Source of the DNA: Aeromonas salmonicida subsp. salmonicida | GTDB lineage: Bacteria; Pseudomonadota; Gammaproteobacteria; Enterobacterales; Aeromonadaceae | NCBI RefSeq assembly: GCF_001643305.1 | Contig: NZ_LSGW01000071.1 | Span: 96,110 to 160,109 of the forward strand | Length of the DNA: 64,000 nt | Direction of reading: 5' to 3' | Shown: one piece after another, positions 1 to 7,903 of the stretch | How positions within the stretch are numbered: position 1 is the stretch's first letter | How the letters are laid out: every line of letters begins with the position of its first letter | The notes under the pieces: generated by a model | The model's database searches: none | Seen by the model: the letters and a program-made list of their open reading frames with translations, nothing else | What the model was told of the DNA's origin: nothing | Position numbers and translations under genes: made by a program

Positions 1-673
1 CGAAGCCTTGCCTGGAATAGATTGCCACGCGCTGGATCTGCCGGGCCACGGCAGCAATCAAGGGCTGAGTGTGACCGGCTTCGAGCAGGCTCATCAGTGG
101 CTCTGTGATGCGCTAAAGGCACTCGGCATCGAGCAGTACCGATTGGCCGGCTATTCGCTGGGCGGGCGGCTCGCCCTCTATCACGCCAGCCAATCCCCTG
201 CCGGATTGCAGGCCCTGCTGCTGGAAAATTGCCATCCCGGCCTGCCGCTGGCCGAGCGGGCAGCTCGCATCGAACACGATGAGGGCTGGGCCCGGCGCTT
301 CGAGCGCGAACCGCTGACAGAGGTGCTGGCCGACTGGTATCAGCAGGGGGTCTTTGCCGATCTCGACGAGGCCGCTCGCGCCCGCCAGATAGCCGGACGC
401 CTTGGCAATCAGGGCCCGGCCGTCGCGACCATGCTGCGCGCCACCTCGCTGGGCCAGCAGCCGAACCTCGCGCCCTGGCTCGTCAGCACCCGGTTGCCGG
501 TGACCTGGATCTCCGGCAGCCGGGATCACAAATTCCATCAACTGGCTTGCCAGTTGGTAAAGCAGGGCTGCAATATCAATCACTTGACCCTGGATGGCGG
601 CCACAATCTGCACGCCAGCCAGCCCGAGCGCTTTGCCTCGTGCCTGCGCGACTGGATTGCGAGTACGCCATAA
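1..673 (+). CDS. menH: MenH, SHCHC synthase (5' end outside the window)
   Basis: Alpha/beta-hydrolase of menaquinone synthesis. It eliminates pyruvate from SEPHCHC to give 2-succinyl-6-hydroxy-2,4-cyclohexadiene-1-carboxylate in the cytosol. The reading frame is open to the first base of the window, so the TTG at position 8 is probably internal and the N-terminus is missing. Visible are the motif ALDLPGHG, the nucleophile elbow AGYSLGG with the catalytic Ser, a late Asp in SGSRDHKF and the final His in LDGGHNLHA. It is followed by menB, menC and menE on the same strand, the usual men operon order. Assignment is secure from motifs plus context. Confidence 0.9.
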   Translation, partial: EALPGIDCHALDLPGHGSNQGLSVTGFEQAHQWLCDALKALGIEQYRLAGYSLGGRLALYHASQSPAGLQALLLENCHPGLPLAERAARIEHDEGWARRFEREPLTEVLADWYQQGVFADLDEAARARQIAGRLGNQGPAVATMLRATSLGQQPNLAPWLVSTRLPVTWISGSRDHKFHQLACQLVKQGCNINHLTLDGGHNLHASQPERFASCLRDWIASTP

Positions 674-741
674 AACGGCATGACACCCTTTACCCGAGCC
701 GGCGTCGCGGGCTTATCACCAACAAGAAAAAGAGAGTGCAC

Positions 742-843
742 ATGATTGACGCAATGACGGAAGCGGGACTGTATACCCTCGTCCAGCATGACGATATTGC
801 TCAACTCTGCTCTACCAGATCAGAAGGAAAAAACCATGATTGA
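742..843 (+). other. Degenerate duplicate of the menB start / possible 33-codon leader ORF
   Basis: An ATG at 742 opens a 33-codon frame starting [11 protein letters not shown], which closely matches the real MenB start [11 protein letters not shown] at 836. The nucleotide similarity runs about 60 bp, with an offset of 94 bp. The leader stop codon (841-843) overlaps the menB ATG (836), a geometry that allows translational coupling. It could be a remnant of an older menB 5' end or a functioning leader peptide; the sequence alone does not decide. The upstream purine stretch AGAAAAAGAGAG could act as a weak ribosome binding site. Confidence 0.6.
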
Positions 844-1696
844 GGCAATGACGGAAGCGGAACTGTACGCACCTGTCGAGTGGCGCGATTGCTCCGCCGG
901 TTACGAGGACATCCTCTATCACAAGTCCGGCGATGGCATTGCCAAGATCACCATCAATCGCCCTCAGGTACGCAACGCCTTCCGTCCCCGCACCGTCAAA
1001 GAGATGCTGCAGGCGCTGGCCGATGCCCGCTATGACGATCATATCGGCACCATCATACTCACCGGCTTCGGCGAGAAGGCGTTCTGCGCCGGTGGCGATC
1101 AGAAGATCCGTGGCGACTACGGTGGATACCAGGACGACGAAGGCACTCATCACCTCAACGTGCTCGACTTCCAGCGTGACATCCGCACCTGCCCGAAACC
1201 CGTGGTCGCCATGGTGGCCGGTTATGCGGTCGGTGGCGGCCACGTGCTGCACATGATGTGCGATCTGACCATAGCGGCGGACAACGCCCAGTTCGGCCAG
1301 ACAGGTCCGAAAGTCGGCTCCTTCGACGGCGGCTGGGGCGCCTCCTACATGGCCCGCATCGTCGGCCAGAAGAAGGCCCGCGAGATCTGGTTCCTCTGCC
1401 GCATGTACGATGCCCAGCAAGCGCTCGACATGGGGCTGGTCAACACAGTCGTGCCTTTGGCCGATCTGGAGCGCGAAACCGTGCGCTGGTGCCGCGAGAT
1501 GCTGCAAAACAGCCCGATGGCGCTGCGCTGCCTGAAAGCGGCCCTCAACGCCGACTGCGATGGCCAGGCCGGCTTGCAGGAGCTGGCGGGGAATGCCACC
1601 ATGCTGTTCTACATGACCGAAGAGGGTCAGGAAGGGCGTAACGCGTTCAACGAAAAACGTCGTCCCGACTTCTCCAAATACAAGCGGAATCCCTGA
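836..1696 (+). CDS. menB: MenB, 1,4-dihydroxy-2-naphthoyl-CoA synthase
   Basis: Crotonase-fold enzyme that closes the naphthoquinone ring, converting o-succinylbenzoyl-CoA to DHNA-CoA. At 286 residues it is nearly identical to the remembered E. coli protein over its length ([27 protein letters not shown], the oxyanion region [12 protein letters not shown], and [14 protein letters not shown]). The QTG motif is typical of bicarbonate-dependent type I MenB. The start at 836 follows a good AGAAGGA site and matches the family N-terminus; the longer frame from 788 is unlikely. The last base of the stop codon is the first base of menC. Confidence 0.96.
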   Translation: MIEAMTEAELYAPVEWRDCSAGYEDILYHKSGDGIAKITINRPQVRNAFRPRTVKEMLQALADARYDDHIGTIILTGFGEKAFCAGGDQKIRGDYGGYQDDEGTHHLNVLDFQRDIRTCPKPVVAMVAGYAVGGGHVLHMMCDLTIAADNAQFGQTGPKVGSFDGGWGASYMARIVGQKKAREIWFLCRMYDAQQALDMGLVNTVVPLADLERETVRWCREMLQNSPMALRCLKAALNADCDGQAGLQELAGNATMLFYMTEEGQEGRNAFNEKRRPDFSKYKRNP

Positions 1697-2613
1697 TGAA
1701 ACTCGCTCTCTATCGCTACCAACTGCCTTTTACCCAGCCCCTGACCTTTCACGGCAAGGTGGAGGTGGCGCGAGAGGGCCTGCTGGTTCGCGTTGACAAG
1801 GGCTGGGGGGAGATAGCCCCCCTGCCCGGTTTCTCCAAAGAGACCCTGGCCGAAGCGCTCGCTTGTCTGGAGCAACTGGCTCAGGGACAGCCCATCTCGC
1901 CCCTGCTGCCTTCGGTGCAATTTGGGTTCGATTGCGCGCGCCGGATCTGGCCTGAACAGGCCGCCACCCTGCCCGCACCCTATCCCCTTATTCAAGGCTC
2001 CCCCCAGGAGCTGCTCAAACACTGGAAGGACTGGCTGCACCAGACCCCCAGCAAGGCCAAGCTGAAAGTGGCCCGTTACCCCATGCGCGACGAGCTGGCG
2101 CTGATCCGCCTGCTGTGCGATCGCATTCCCACTCTCAAGCTGGTGCTGGACGCCAACCAGGGCTGGACCCGTGAGGAGGCCTGGGCCTTCTGCGGTCACC
2201 TGGACCCAAACCGAATCGAATATCTGGAAGACCCTTGCGCCAACTTTGACGACATCGCCTTCGTGGCAAACCGCACCGGCATGCCGGTGGCCATCGACGA
2301 GCTGCTGGCACAGGGCAAACCCTGGGAGCCCATCCCGCAGCTGAGAGCCCTGGTGCTCAAACCCATGTTGCTCGGCTCTCTAGCCAACAGTGAAGCCCTG
2401 GTGGCCCGCGCCCGCGAGCTGCGCCTGAAAGTGATCGTCTCCTCCTGTTTCGAGTCCGGTGTCGGCCTCGGCCAGCTCGCCCGTCTCGCGGGTGAATGGG
2501 CGCCGGATCAGGCACCGGGGCTGGACACCAAACGCTGGCTGGCAAGCGACCTGCTGGATACCCAGGGCACCCCTGACCTGAGTCTGCTGGAGCCCCTGTT
2601 TCACCGTGACTGA
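1696..2613 (+). CDS. menC: MenC, o-succinylbenzoate synthase
   Basis: Enolase-superfamily dehydratase that turns SHCHC into o-succinylbenzoate. It has 305 residues and lies in an operon with menB through an ATGA overlap (ATG at 1696). The barrel carries the expected acid/base Lys in KAKLKVAR, metal ligands Asp in LVLDANQGW, Glu in EYLEDPC and Asp in VAIDELL, and the second Lys in ALVLKPMLLGS. Length and motifs are normal for the gammaproteobacterial family. Confidence 0.94.
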   Translation: MKLALYRYQLPFTQPLTFHGKVEVAREGLLVRVDKGWGEIAPLPGFSKETLAEALACLEQLAQGQPISPLLPSVQFGFDCARRIWPEQAATLPAPYPLIQGSPQELLKHWKDWLHQTPSKAKLKVARYPMRDELALIRLLCDRIPTLKLVLDANQGWTREEAWAFCGHLDPNRIEYLEDPCANFDDIAFVANRTGMPVAIDELLAQGKPWEPIPQLRALVLKPMLLGSLANSEALVARARELRLKVIVSSCFESGVGLGQLARLAGEWAPDQAPGLDTKRWLASDLLDTQGTPDLSLLEPLFHRD

Positions 2614-2623
2614 AGGGGCCTGC

Positions 2624-4030
2624 ATGCTGCCGACATCTGACCATCACTCCCATTTAGAGCCATGCCCGGTGCGCCACTGGGCACAAGCCGCGCCCCACCG
2701 GATCGCCATCCACACAGCAAGTCCCCTCAACTACCAGCAGCTGGATGCAAGGCTCAACAGCCTGTGCCTGCAACTGGAAGGGGCTGGCTTGAACAGCGGC
2801 GACCGCCTAGCAGCCGTGGTGCGCGGCGCCCTGCCAGACGTCTTGCTGGCCTGGGCCTGCGTGCGCAGCGGCATCATTTTCTGCCCGCTCAACCCCGCCT
2901 TTCCACTGACCAGACAGGCCGCACTGGCGCAGCAGCTGGATGTGGCCGCCTTCTGGTCGGCGGACGAAATTCCGGCGGGAAGTGGGCGCCCACTGCGGCT
3001 GGATTTCAGCACAGAAGTGGCGGCTACCGAGCAGCCCTGGCCACTTGCGCCTGCCCAGTTGAACAACATGATCCTCACCTCGGGCTCCAGCGGCACACCG
3101 AAAGCCGTGGTTCATCGCCTTGCCAACCACCTGGCCTCGGCGCGGGGCTCAGCCTCCCTGATCCCGCTGGATGAAGAGTGCGGCTGGCTGCTCTCCCTAC
3201 CGCTGTTTCACGTCGGCGGCTACGCCATCCTGTTCCGGGTCTTTCTGGCAGGCGCCAGCCTGGTGCTGGACGATCGCAGTCAGCCCCTCAAGGCGCGCCT
3301 CGAATTCCAGCCCATCACTCACCTGTCGCTGGTACCGACCCAGCTCTGGCGGCTGATGGCTGAGGGTTTTGACCCCGCTCGCACCCGCTTGCGCGAGCTG
3401 TTGCTCGGTGGCGCCGCCATCCCGCAGCCGCTGGTTGCTCGCCTCGCGGCCATGGGCTTCACCCCCAAGTCGAGTTACGGCCTCTCCGAAATGGCCAGCC
3501 AGGTCTGTACCGGCCTGCCGACCACTGCGGGCCTGGTTGGCAAACCGCTGCCGGGGCGCGAAGTCTGCATTCAACAAGGGGAAATTTGCGTACGCGGTGA
3601 CACCTTGTTTGCCGGTTATTTCATGGAGGGCGTACTGGAGCGACCGCTCGACGAGGCTGGCTGGTTTCACACCCGCGATAAGGGGCATGTCACCGCCGAC
3701 GGCGAGCTGGTAGTGGAGGGGCGGCTCGACAATCTGTTTATCTCGGGCGGGGAGAATATCCAGCCAGAGACCATAGAGCAGCGGCTGGTGGATCACCCTG
3801 CCGTGGCCCAGGCACTGGTGGTGCCCATATCGAGTGAGGAGTGGGGGCAAAGACCCGCCGCCTTCATCGACTGGCATGGCGAACCTGTGCCCTATCCGGA
3901 GCTGGCCGCCTGGATCAGGCAGACATTACCCGGCTTCATGGTGCCGGACCTCTGGCAACCCTGGCCGGACATGGGCGGGGCGCTCAAACCACAGCGAAAG
4001 CTGTATCAGCAGTCAATCTTCAAGCAATAA
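2624..4030 (+). CDS. menE: MenE, o-succinylbenzoate-CoA ligase
   Basis: ANL-superfamily adenylating enzyme that activates o-succinylbenzoate with ATP and CoA, feeding MenB. It has the AMP-binding P-loop ILTSGSSGTPKAVVH, the SSYGLSEMASQ region, the hinge segment GRLDNLFISGGENIQPE and a C-terminal Lys-containing LKPQRK. A GTG at 2606 would overlap menC, but the ATG at 2624 has AAGGGG five bases upstream and is preferred, giving 468 residues. It is the last gene of the men operon; the next 300 bp are non-coding. Confidence 0.93.
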   Translation: MLPTSDHHSHLEPCPVRHWAQAAPHRIAIHTASPLNYQQLDARLNSLCLQLEGAGLNSGDRLAAVVRGALPDVLLAWACVRSGIIFCPLNPAFPLTRQAALAQQLDVAAFWSADEIPAGSGRPLRLDFSTEVAATEQPWPLAPAQLNNMILTSGSSGTPKAVVHRLANHLASARGSASLIPLDEECGWLLSLPLFHVGGYAILFRVFLAGASLVLDDRSQPLKARLEFQPITHLSLVPTQLWRLMAEGFDPARTRLRELLLGGAAIPQPLVARLAAMGFTPKSSYGLSEMASQVCTGLPTTAGLVGKPLPGREVCIQQGEICVRGDTLFAGYFMEGVLERPLDEAGWFHTRDKGHVTADGELVVEGRLDNLFISGGENIQPETIEQRLVDHPAVAQALVVPISSEEWGQRPAAFIDWHGEPVPYPELAAWIRQTLPGFMVPDLWQPWPDMGGALKPQRKLYQQSIFKQ

Positions 4031-4330
4031 ACCGCCATACGACAAGATCTGGCACAACAGATCCATCCGAACCGCACCGTATTCAACAAAACTCCTGAAC
4101 GAGGCCAAAAACATACTCAGGCTGCAAGCTAAGTGAGAACGATTACATAAACGGCCATCTTTTTGAGTGTTTTTTGAACCAAATTAATAACCTGTAGTAC
4201 CATACCCGCTGCCTGACACCTCAATGGAAACCTAAATAATTGATAATTAAAGATATTGTAATTTTTTCATTATTTGAACAACTGCCACATGATGGTAAAA
4301 TGCACTCCTTGGCGGTAAGACGAGTCACAC
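4031..4330. other. AT-rich intergenic region between menE and the fimbrial island
   Basis: Three hundred bases without a supported gene. Base composition shifts from GC-rich men coding sequence to AT-rich DNA near 4140, which looks like the left edge of the fimbrial island. It should hold the promoter of the ToxR-like regulator at 4331. I see no convincing terminator, inverted repeat, tRNA fragment or integrase that would mark an insertion site. Confidence 0.5.
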
Positions 4331-4963
4331 ATGAGTAACAAAAATTATAAAATTGCAGAGGATATTATTTTCTCCGCTGCAATATTCAAGCTCTCAAAGG
4401 GAGAAAGAGACATCAAGCTCAGCAACAAGGAAGCAGAGCTACTCGAAATGCTGTGTGATGAGGCAGGCAGTGTCATTGCCAGAGGCAAGCTGCAGGAGAC
4501 CTTGTGGCCAAATCAGGACAATACCGATACCAACCTTAACCGTCAGATCCTCTCTCTGCGCAGAAAACTGGAATCCATTGGTTTACTGGATGCAATCGAT
4601 ACTATACCGAGAGTCGGTTATATCTTCTGTGCACCGGTTGAGATAAGCGGAGAAGAAGAGGAAACGGTAGCTACTGATAACATAGTGCCAACGCCTGCAA
4701 GCATGCCACAACCAAGACGACAATATAGCCGTAGACGATATGACCGCTATTTCAGTCCAAAACGCATCATGCTGTTTGCATTGATCATGGTATCTATTAC
4801 CTCATTGGTGATATTCATTTACCATTATGCCAATGCCAATACCCTGAGAACGATCAATCTCAGCCATGTTTCTCTCTATATGACCAGTGAGACAGAGCAT
4901 GCGTTGAAATTGAACATTGCGACTCTGACTCCGCTTGCTCAGCGCATCCCTCATTATGAATGA
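4331..4963 (+). CDS. ToxR/PsaE-like membrane winged-helix regulator (N-terminal part)
   Basis: The protein has 210 residues. Residues 1-105 form an OmpR-type winged helix (SNKEAELLEMLCDEAG, TNLNRQILSLRRKLE, DTIPRVGYIF). A linker follows, then one membrane helix at about 140-163 (MLFALIMVSITSLVIFIYHY) and only about 45 periplasmic residues. The layout resembles PsaE/MyfE, which regulate Yersinia pH6-antigen-type fimbriae, and CadC/ToxR. It lies next to a chaperone-usher operon that it plausibly controls. The stop codon at 4961 overlaps the next frame; see the finding on a possible split gene. Codon use is AT-rich relative to the flanks. Confidence 0.8.
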   Translation: MSNKNYKIAEDIIFSAAIFKLSKGERDIKLSNKEAELLEMLCDEAGSVIARGKLQETLWPNQDNTDTNLNRQILSLRRKLESIGLLDAIDTIPRVGYIFCAPVEISGEEEETVATDNIVPTPASMPQPRRQYSRRRYDRYFSPKRIMLFALIMVSITSLVIFIYHYANANTLRTINLSHVSLYMTSETEHALKLNIATLTPLAQRIPHYE

Positions 4964-5564
4964 TGAACATGTTTCCATTCTCATCGGAAAGGAAGCTATC
5001 AGCTACTTTTCCATTGACAATAAAAACAAACTTCTGTCAGAAAATATTTTCCTGTTGAGAGCGGGCCACCCTGTCATGGAAGAGGTGCAATGTGTCGTAG
5101 CAACGATGGCGTTGCAGGGAGAGAATGTTTCCCACAATTATTATAATAATCCGCATACCGTTGTCAGATACCATAGCAGCTGCCTGGCGCCAGAGAACTG
5201 GGTAGAAATAACCAGAAAAAGCAAGATGATTGTCACCATGAACAGAGAGATTGTGGTAGCGACCGTGATTGCAACCGATCATAAGGGACAGACACTGTTC
5301 AATCTGGATTCCGTCGGGGATGTAGAGCGTGATGATGATGATATTGTGGTCGAAATAAAGAATACTATTGTCAACTTCATTGACCAGAAAGCACTCATCA
5401 ATAATAGCATGGTCGCCACTCTGGTTGCAGCCTTGACGCCACCAAAACAGAAGGCGCTGTTTATCCAACTGCCGGGTGGAATATATTTATCCAGCTATAT
5501 GGGGGGCGTTCTCTCCTGGCCCAGCAGAGAAAACTTGAAGGTCATCCAGCGCAATGACCCTTGA
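4956..5564 (+). CDS. C-terminal/periplasmic partner of the ToxR-like regulator (PsaF-like position or frameshifted remainder)
   Basis: The frame has 202 residues with ATG at 4956, overlapping the previous stop by 8 bases. There is no signal peptide or membrane helix at its N-terminus, yet its content (short strands and many polar residues, such as HVSILIGKEAISYFS) resembles a periplasmic sensor domain. Two readings are possible. It may be a translationally coupled partner, as PsaF is to PsaE. Alternatively it is the rest of a single CadC-sized protein separated by a +1 shift at the TGA. Its stop lies one base from the stop of the convergent minor pilin gene. Confidence 0.6.
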   Translation: MNDEHVSILIGKEAISYFSIDNKNKLLSENIFLLRAGHPVMEEVQCVVATMALQGENVSHNYYNNPHTVVRYHSSCLAPENWVEITRKSKMIVTMNREIVVATVIATDHKGQTLFNLDSVGDVERDDDDIVVEIKNTIVNFIDQKALINNSMVATLVAALTPPKQKALFIQLPGGIYLSSYMGGVLSWPSRENLKVIQRNDP

Positions 5565-5565
5565 G

Positions 5566-6117
5566 TTATTCATAGGCGACAATGAAATTGGCCACGGCGG
5601 TATAATCGCCAGGTTTGATATTCCTTGCGGCGATGGCATCCGGGTGGCCTTCAACCCGAGCGAAAAAATTCAGCTCGTTCTCTGTTGAGTTGCCCAGTAC
5701 ATAGCCACGGGAAGGGGTACCCAAATCCAGCGGGGATTGAGTGGCGTCATACAACCGGATACCCGCCCCCTTGGCAGAACCTGCGGAAAAAGCCAGAGCA
5801 CCGCTCATCTGCTGATCTGCCGAACCGCTGAAGGTCACCTTGGCCATGCGGAAAATACCTGGCTTGCAGTTGGTCAGGCGGATAACAAAAGGCACCTGGG
5901 CCCCGGCACCGGCTGAATAGAGCTCCCTGACGTCAACCACCCCCATGTCGACCGACTGATCGGCTGACTCCGGTGATACCAGGCATGGCTGGTCAATAAT
6001 TCGGCCATGAAGATGAAGTGTATTGCCCAATAACTCCAGGTCTTCACCCGCTCGTGGTGCAGCCATCACTGCCAGTGATGGGCAAAGCAACAACCCTATC
6101 CAGAACGTCCTGAACAT
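5566..6117 (-). CDS. Minor fimbrial subunit (type 1 pilin family)
   Basis: Exported pilin of 183 residues with signal peptide (FWIGLLLCPSLAVMAAP). The mature protein has the pilin N-strand pattern LHLHGRIIDQPCLVSPES, a second Cys in LTNCKPG, and ends in FIVAYE with the penultimate Tyr used for chaperone recognition. The ATG at 6117 follows GAGGGA and is preferred over a GTG at 6132 that overlaps the adhesin stop. It is the last gene of the operon and closely resembles the major pilin at 10991-11536 in its cysteine spacing (PCSV/PCLV). Confidence 0.88.
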   Translation of the reverse strand: MFRTFWIGLLLCPSLAVMAAPRAGEDLELLGNTLHLHGRIIDQPCLVSPESADQSVDMGVVDVRELYSAGAGAQVPFVIRLTNCKPGIFRMAKVTFSGSADQQMSGALAFSAGSAKGAGIRLYDATQSPLDLGTPSRGYVLGNSTENELNFFARVEGHPDAIAARNIKPGDYTAVANFIVAYE

Positions 6118-6128
6118 GTGACTTTCCC

Positions 6129-7157
6129 TCACTGGAATTCGGCAACGATAGTTGCTGTGGCGTAAAAATCACCCGCGGCTATATCTGCACCAACCGGTGA
6201 TATAGGGGCAGCAATGAATCCCCAATCGCCAATATTACCTTGCATGGTGACGGGGTAAAATTCATTAAGCCTTAATACGGAGCCATCCAGTTGCTTGAAC
6301 TTGATCCCTAGGTTATTAATGACCTGTCCACCTTGATAGCCATCCTTGGTGGTCCGTAAATAATCCTGACTAAAAGATGTGGGTTTTCCAGAAATACCAA
6401 GGTTGATCTTCAAGGCATCACCTTCGAAAGCTCCCCCTTCACAACGGAAGGTCAAAGGGAGCGTTTTTTCATAATTACTTCCATCCAGCCCAGTACCAGG
6501 TAAATCCCCAAACTCCACTTCTATCGTCTGACCGCCATTGATTACACACTTCTCTGGCACATAAAGAATTGTCGAATTAATGACAATTCTAGACATGGCT
6601 ATGTTGTTGAAATCAGAAGAGGTAGCACCCAGTCTACCGAACATTTCCACTACCTGCCGATCAGAAATCTGAACGCCATTGATAATTTGCTTTCGGACTC
6701 GGAAAGTAACTCGCCCTTTACTGCCACTCTCAAAATTAGTTATCCGAGTCTCTCGACCTTGGGTGCAAGAGTGATTTGGGTAATCATTACTTTCATTTGG
6801 GAAAGGAGCCGCTACATACTTCTTTTTCCAGCCGGCTATCCATATTTCAACCTTCATATCCAGAAAGTCATTCAGTTTTACAAACCCATCACCCACCTGA
6901 GGTAGACCATTGCTCATGACCGCCTTGTAATACACCGGTGAGCTAGGAATGCTTCTATCGGGACAAGTAACAGTTCCTGCATACTGTCCTCCCAAATTCC
7001 ACTCAAAAGCTCTTGTCTTGTAGCCAGGCTTGTTTTCAATATCCTCTTTACCGAGATCAACCCTGTATTCATGATCCCCATCAGGAATGACATAACCATT
7101 TGCCAGCGCTGTGCCAGCAAACAGCAAAAAACCGGAGCAAAAAACGGAACGTAACAT
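6129..7157 (-). CDS. Two-domain fimbrial tip adhesin
   Basis: Exported protein of 342 residues with signal peptide ending at GTALA/NG. The first roughly 190 residues are a distinct, Cys-containing N-terminal domain, probably receptor-binding. The C-terminal roughly 145 residues look like a pilin domain (CVINGGQTIEVEFGDLPG) and end ATATIVAEFQ, a donor-strand-compatible end. Its length and two-domain layout are those of FimH/MrpH-like tip adhesins, but I cannot predict the receptor. It lies four bases after the chaperone gene and overlaps the start region of the minor pilin. Confidence 0.82.
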   Translation of the reverse strand: MLRSVFCSGFLLFAGTALANGYVIPDGDHEYRVDLGKEDIENKPGYKTRAFEWNLGGQYAGTVTCPDRSIPSSPVYYKAVMSNGLPQVGDGFVKLNDFLDMKVEIWIAGWKKKYVAAPFPNESNDYPNHSCTQGRETRITNFESGSKGRVTFRVRKQIINGVQISDRQVVEMFGRLGATSSDFNNIAMSRIVINSTILYVPEKCVINGGQTIEVEFGDLPGTGLDGSNYEKTLPLTFRCEGGAFEGDALKINLGISGKPTSFSQDYLRTTKDGYQGGQVINNLGIKFKQLDGSVLRLNEFYPVTMQGNIGDWGFIAAPISPVGADIAAGDFYATATIVAEFQ

Positions 7158-7161
7158 AACC

Positions 7162-7893
7162 TTACTCGCTCTTCATGGCTTTACAGGCATTGCCGACACA
7201 CTGGTACTTGATATCCATATATCCGCCGTAATCGTTTACATAGCTGATGATGAATTCACTGCCCAACGTCTCGGGGATCTTGGCATCCAGCTCGGATTTG
7301 GGGGCCACCATAAAGGCAGAGAAGCCTTTAATAGATGTTTTTTCTTTGCCCTTGGGATGAGCCAGACCGACATAGGTGACGTAGTAAGGGGTCGGGTTAT
7401 TGACCTTCAGGGTTGTGCCCTGTTTGGTGATCGTCACTTGATCCTGCCAGACGGCACCACGCTCAGGGAGGATAGCCTCTGGGCGGTAGAAGAGCTTGAT
7501 CTTGGATTGCACGGCAATCTGCATGACGTTGCTCTTCTCGCTCTTGGGCGGGATCTCGCGCAGGTTGAAGTAGTAGATAGATTCGCGATCTTTTGGCAAC
7601 GTTTCGATCGCAGGCACAGAGGCGATCCTGACAATCGACTTCTGATTGGCATCCACCCGCTGCACTGGCGGCAGCACCACGAAAGGCGAAACGATCTTCT
7701 GCCCCAGGGCATCTTCAATCCAGGCCTGCGCCAGATAAGGCAGCTTCTGATTTTCGTTTTTGATGTTGAGACTGATGGATTTGGCGCCACCAGGATAAAC
7801 GGCGCGAGTACGATCCAGCACAATTGCGGCACTGACGTTCAGTGACGTCATACCCAGTACGGCCAGACAGGTAAAAGAGAGCAGCTTTTTCAT
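7162..7893 (-). CDS. Periplasmic fimbrial chaperone (PapD/FimC family)
   Basis: Exported chaperone of 243 residues (signal LSFTCLAVLGMTSLNVSA). It shows the PapD-family strand KSISLNIKNEN, the conserved segment IYYFNLREIPP and a short F1-G1 loop, placing it with FGS chaperones. Near the C-terminus two Cys (YQCVGNACKAMK) match the domain-2 disulfide of PapD. It would cap and fold the pilins and adhesin of this operon and deliver them to the usher encoded 10 bases upstream. Confidence 0.92.
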   Translation of the reverse strand: MKKLLSFTCLAVLGMTSLNVSAAIVLDRTRAVYPGGAKSISLNIKNENQKLPYLAQAWIEDALGQKIVSPFVVLPPVQRVDANQKSIVRIASVPAIETLPKDRESIYYFNLREIPPKSEKSNVMQIAVQSKIKLFYRPEAILPERGAVWQDQVTITKQGTTLKVNNPTPYYVTYVGLAHPKGKEKTSIKGFSAFMVAPKSELDAKIPETLGSEFIISYVNDYGGYMDIKYQCVGNACKAMKSE

Positions 7894-7903
7894 CGGGTTC
7901 CCA

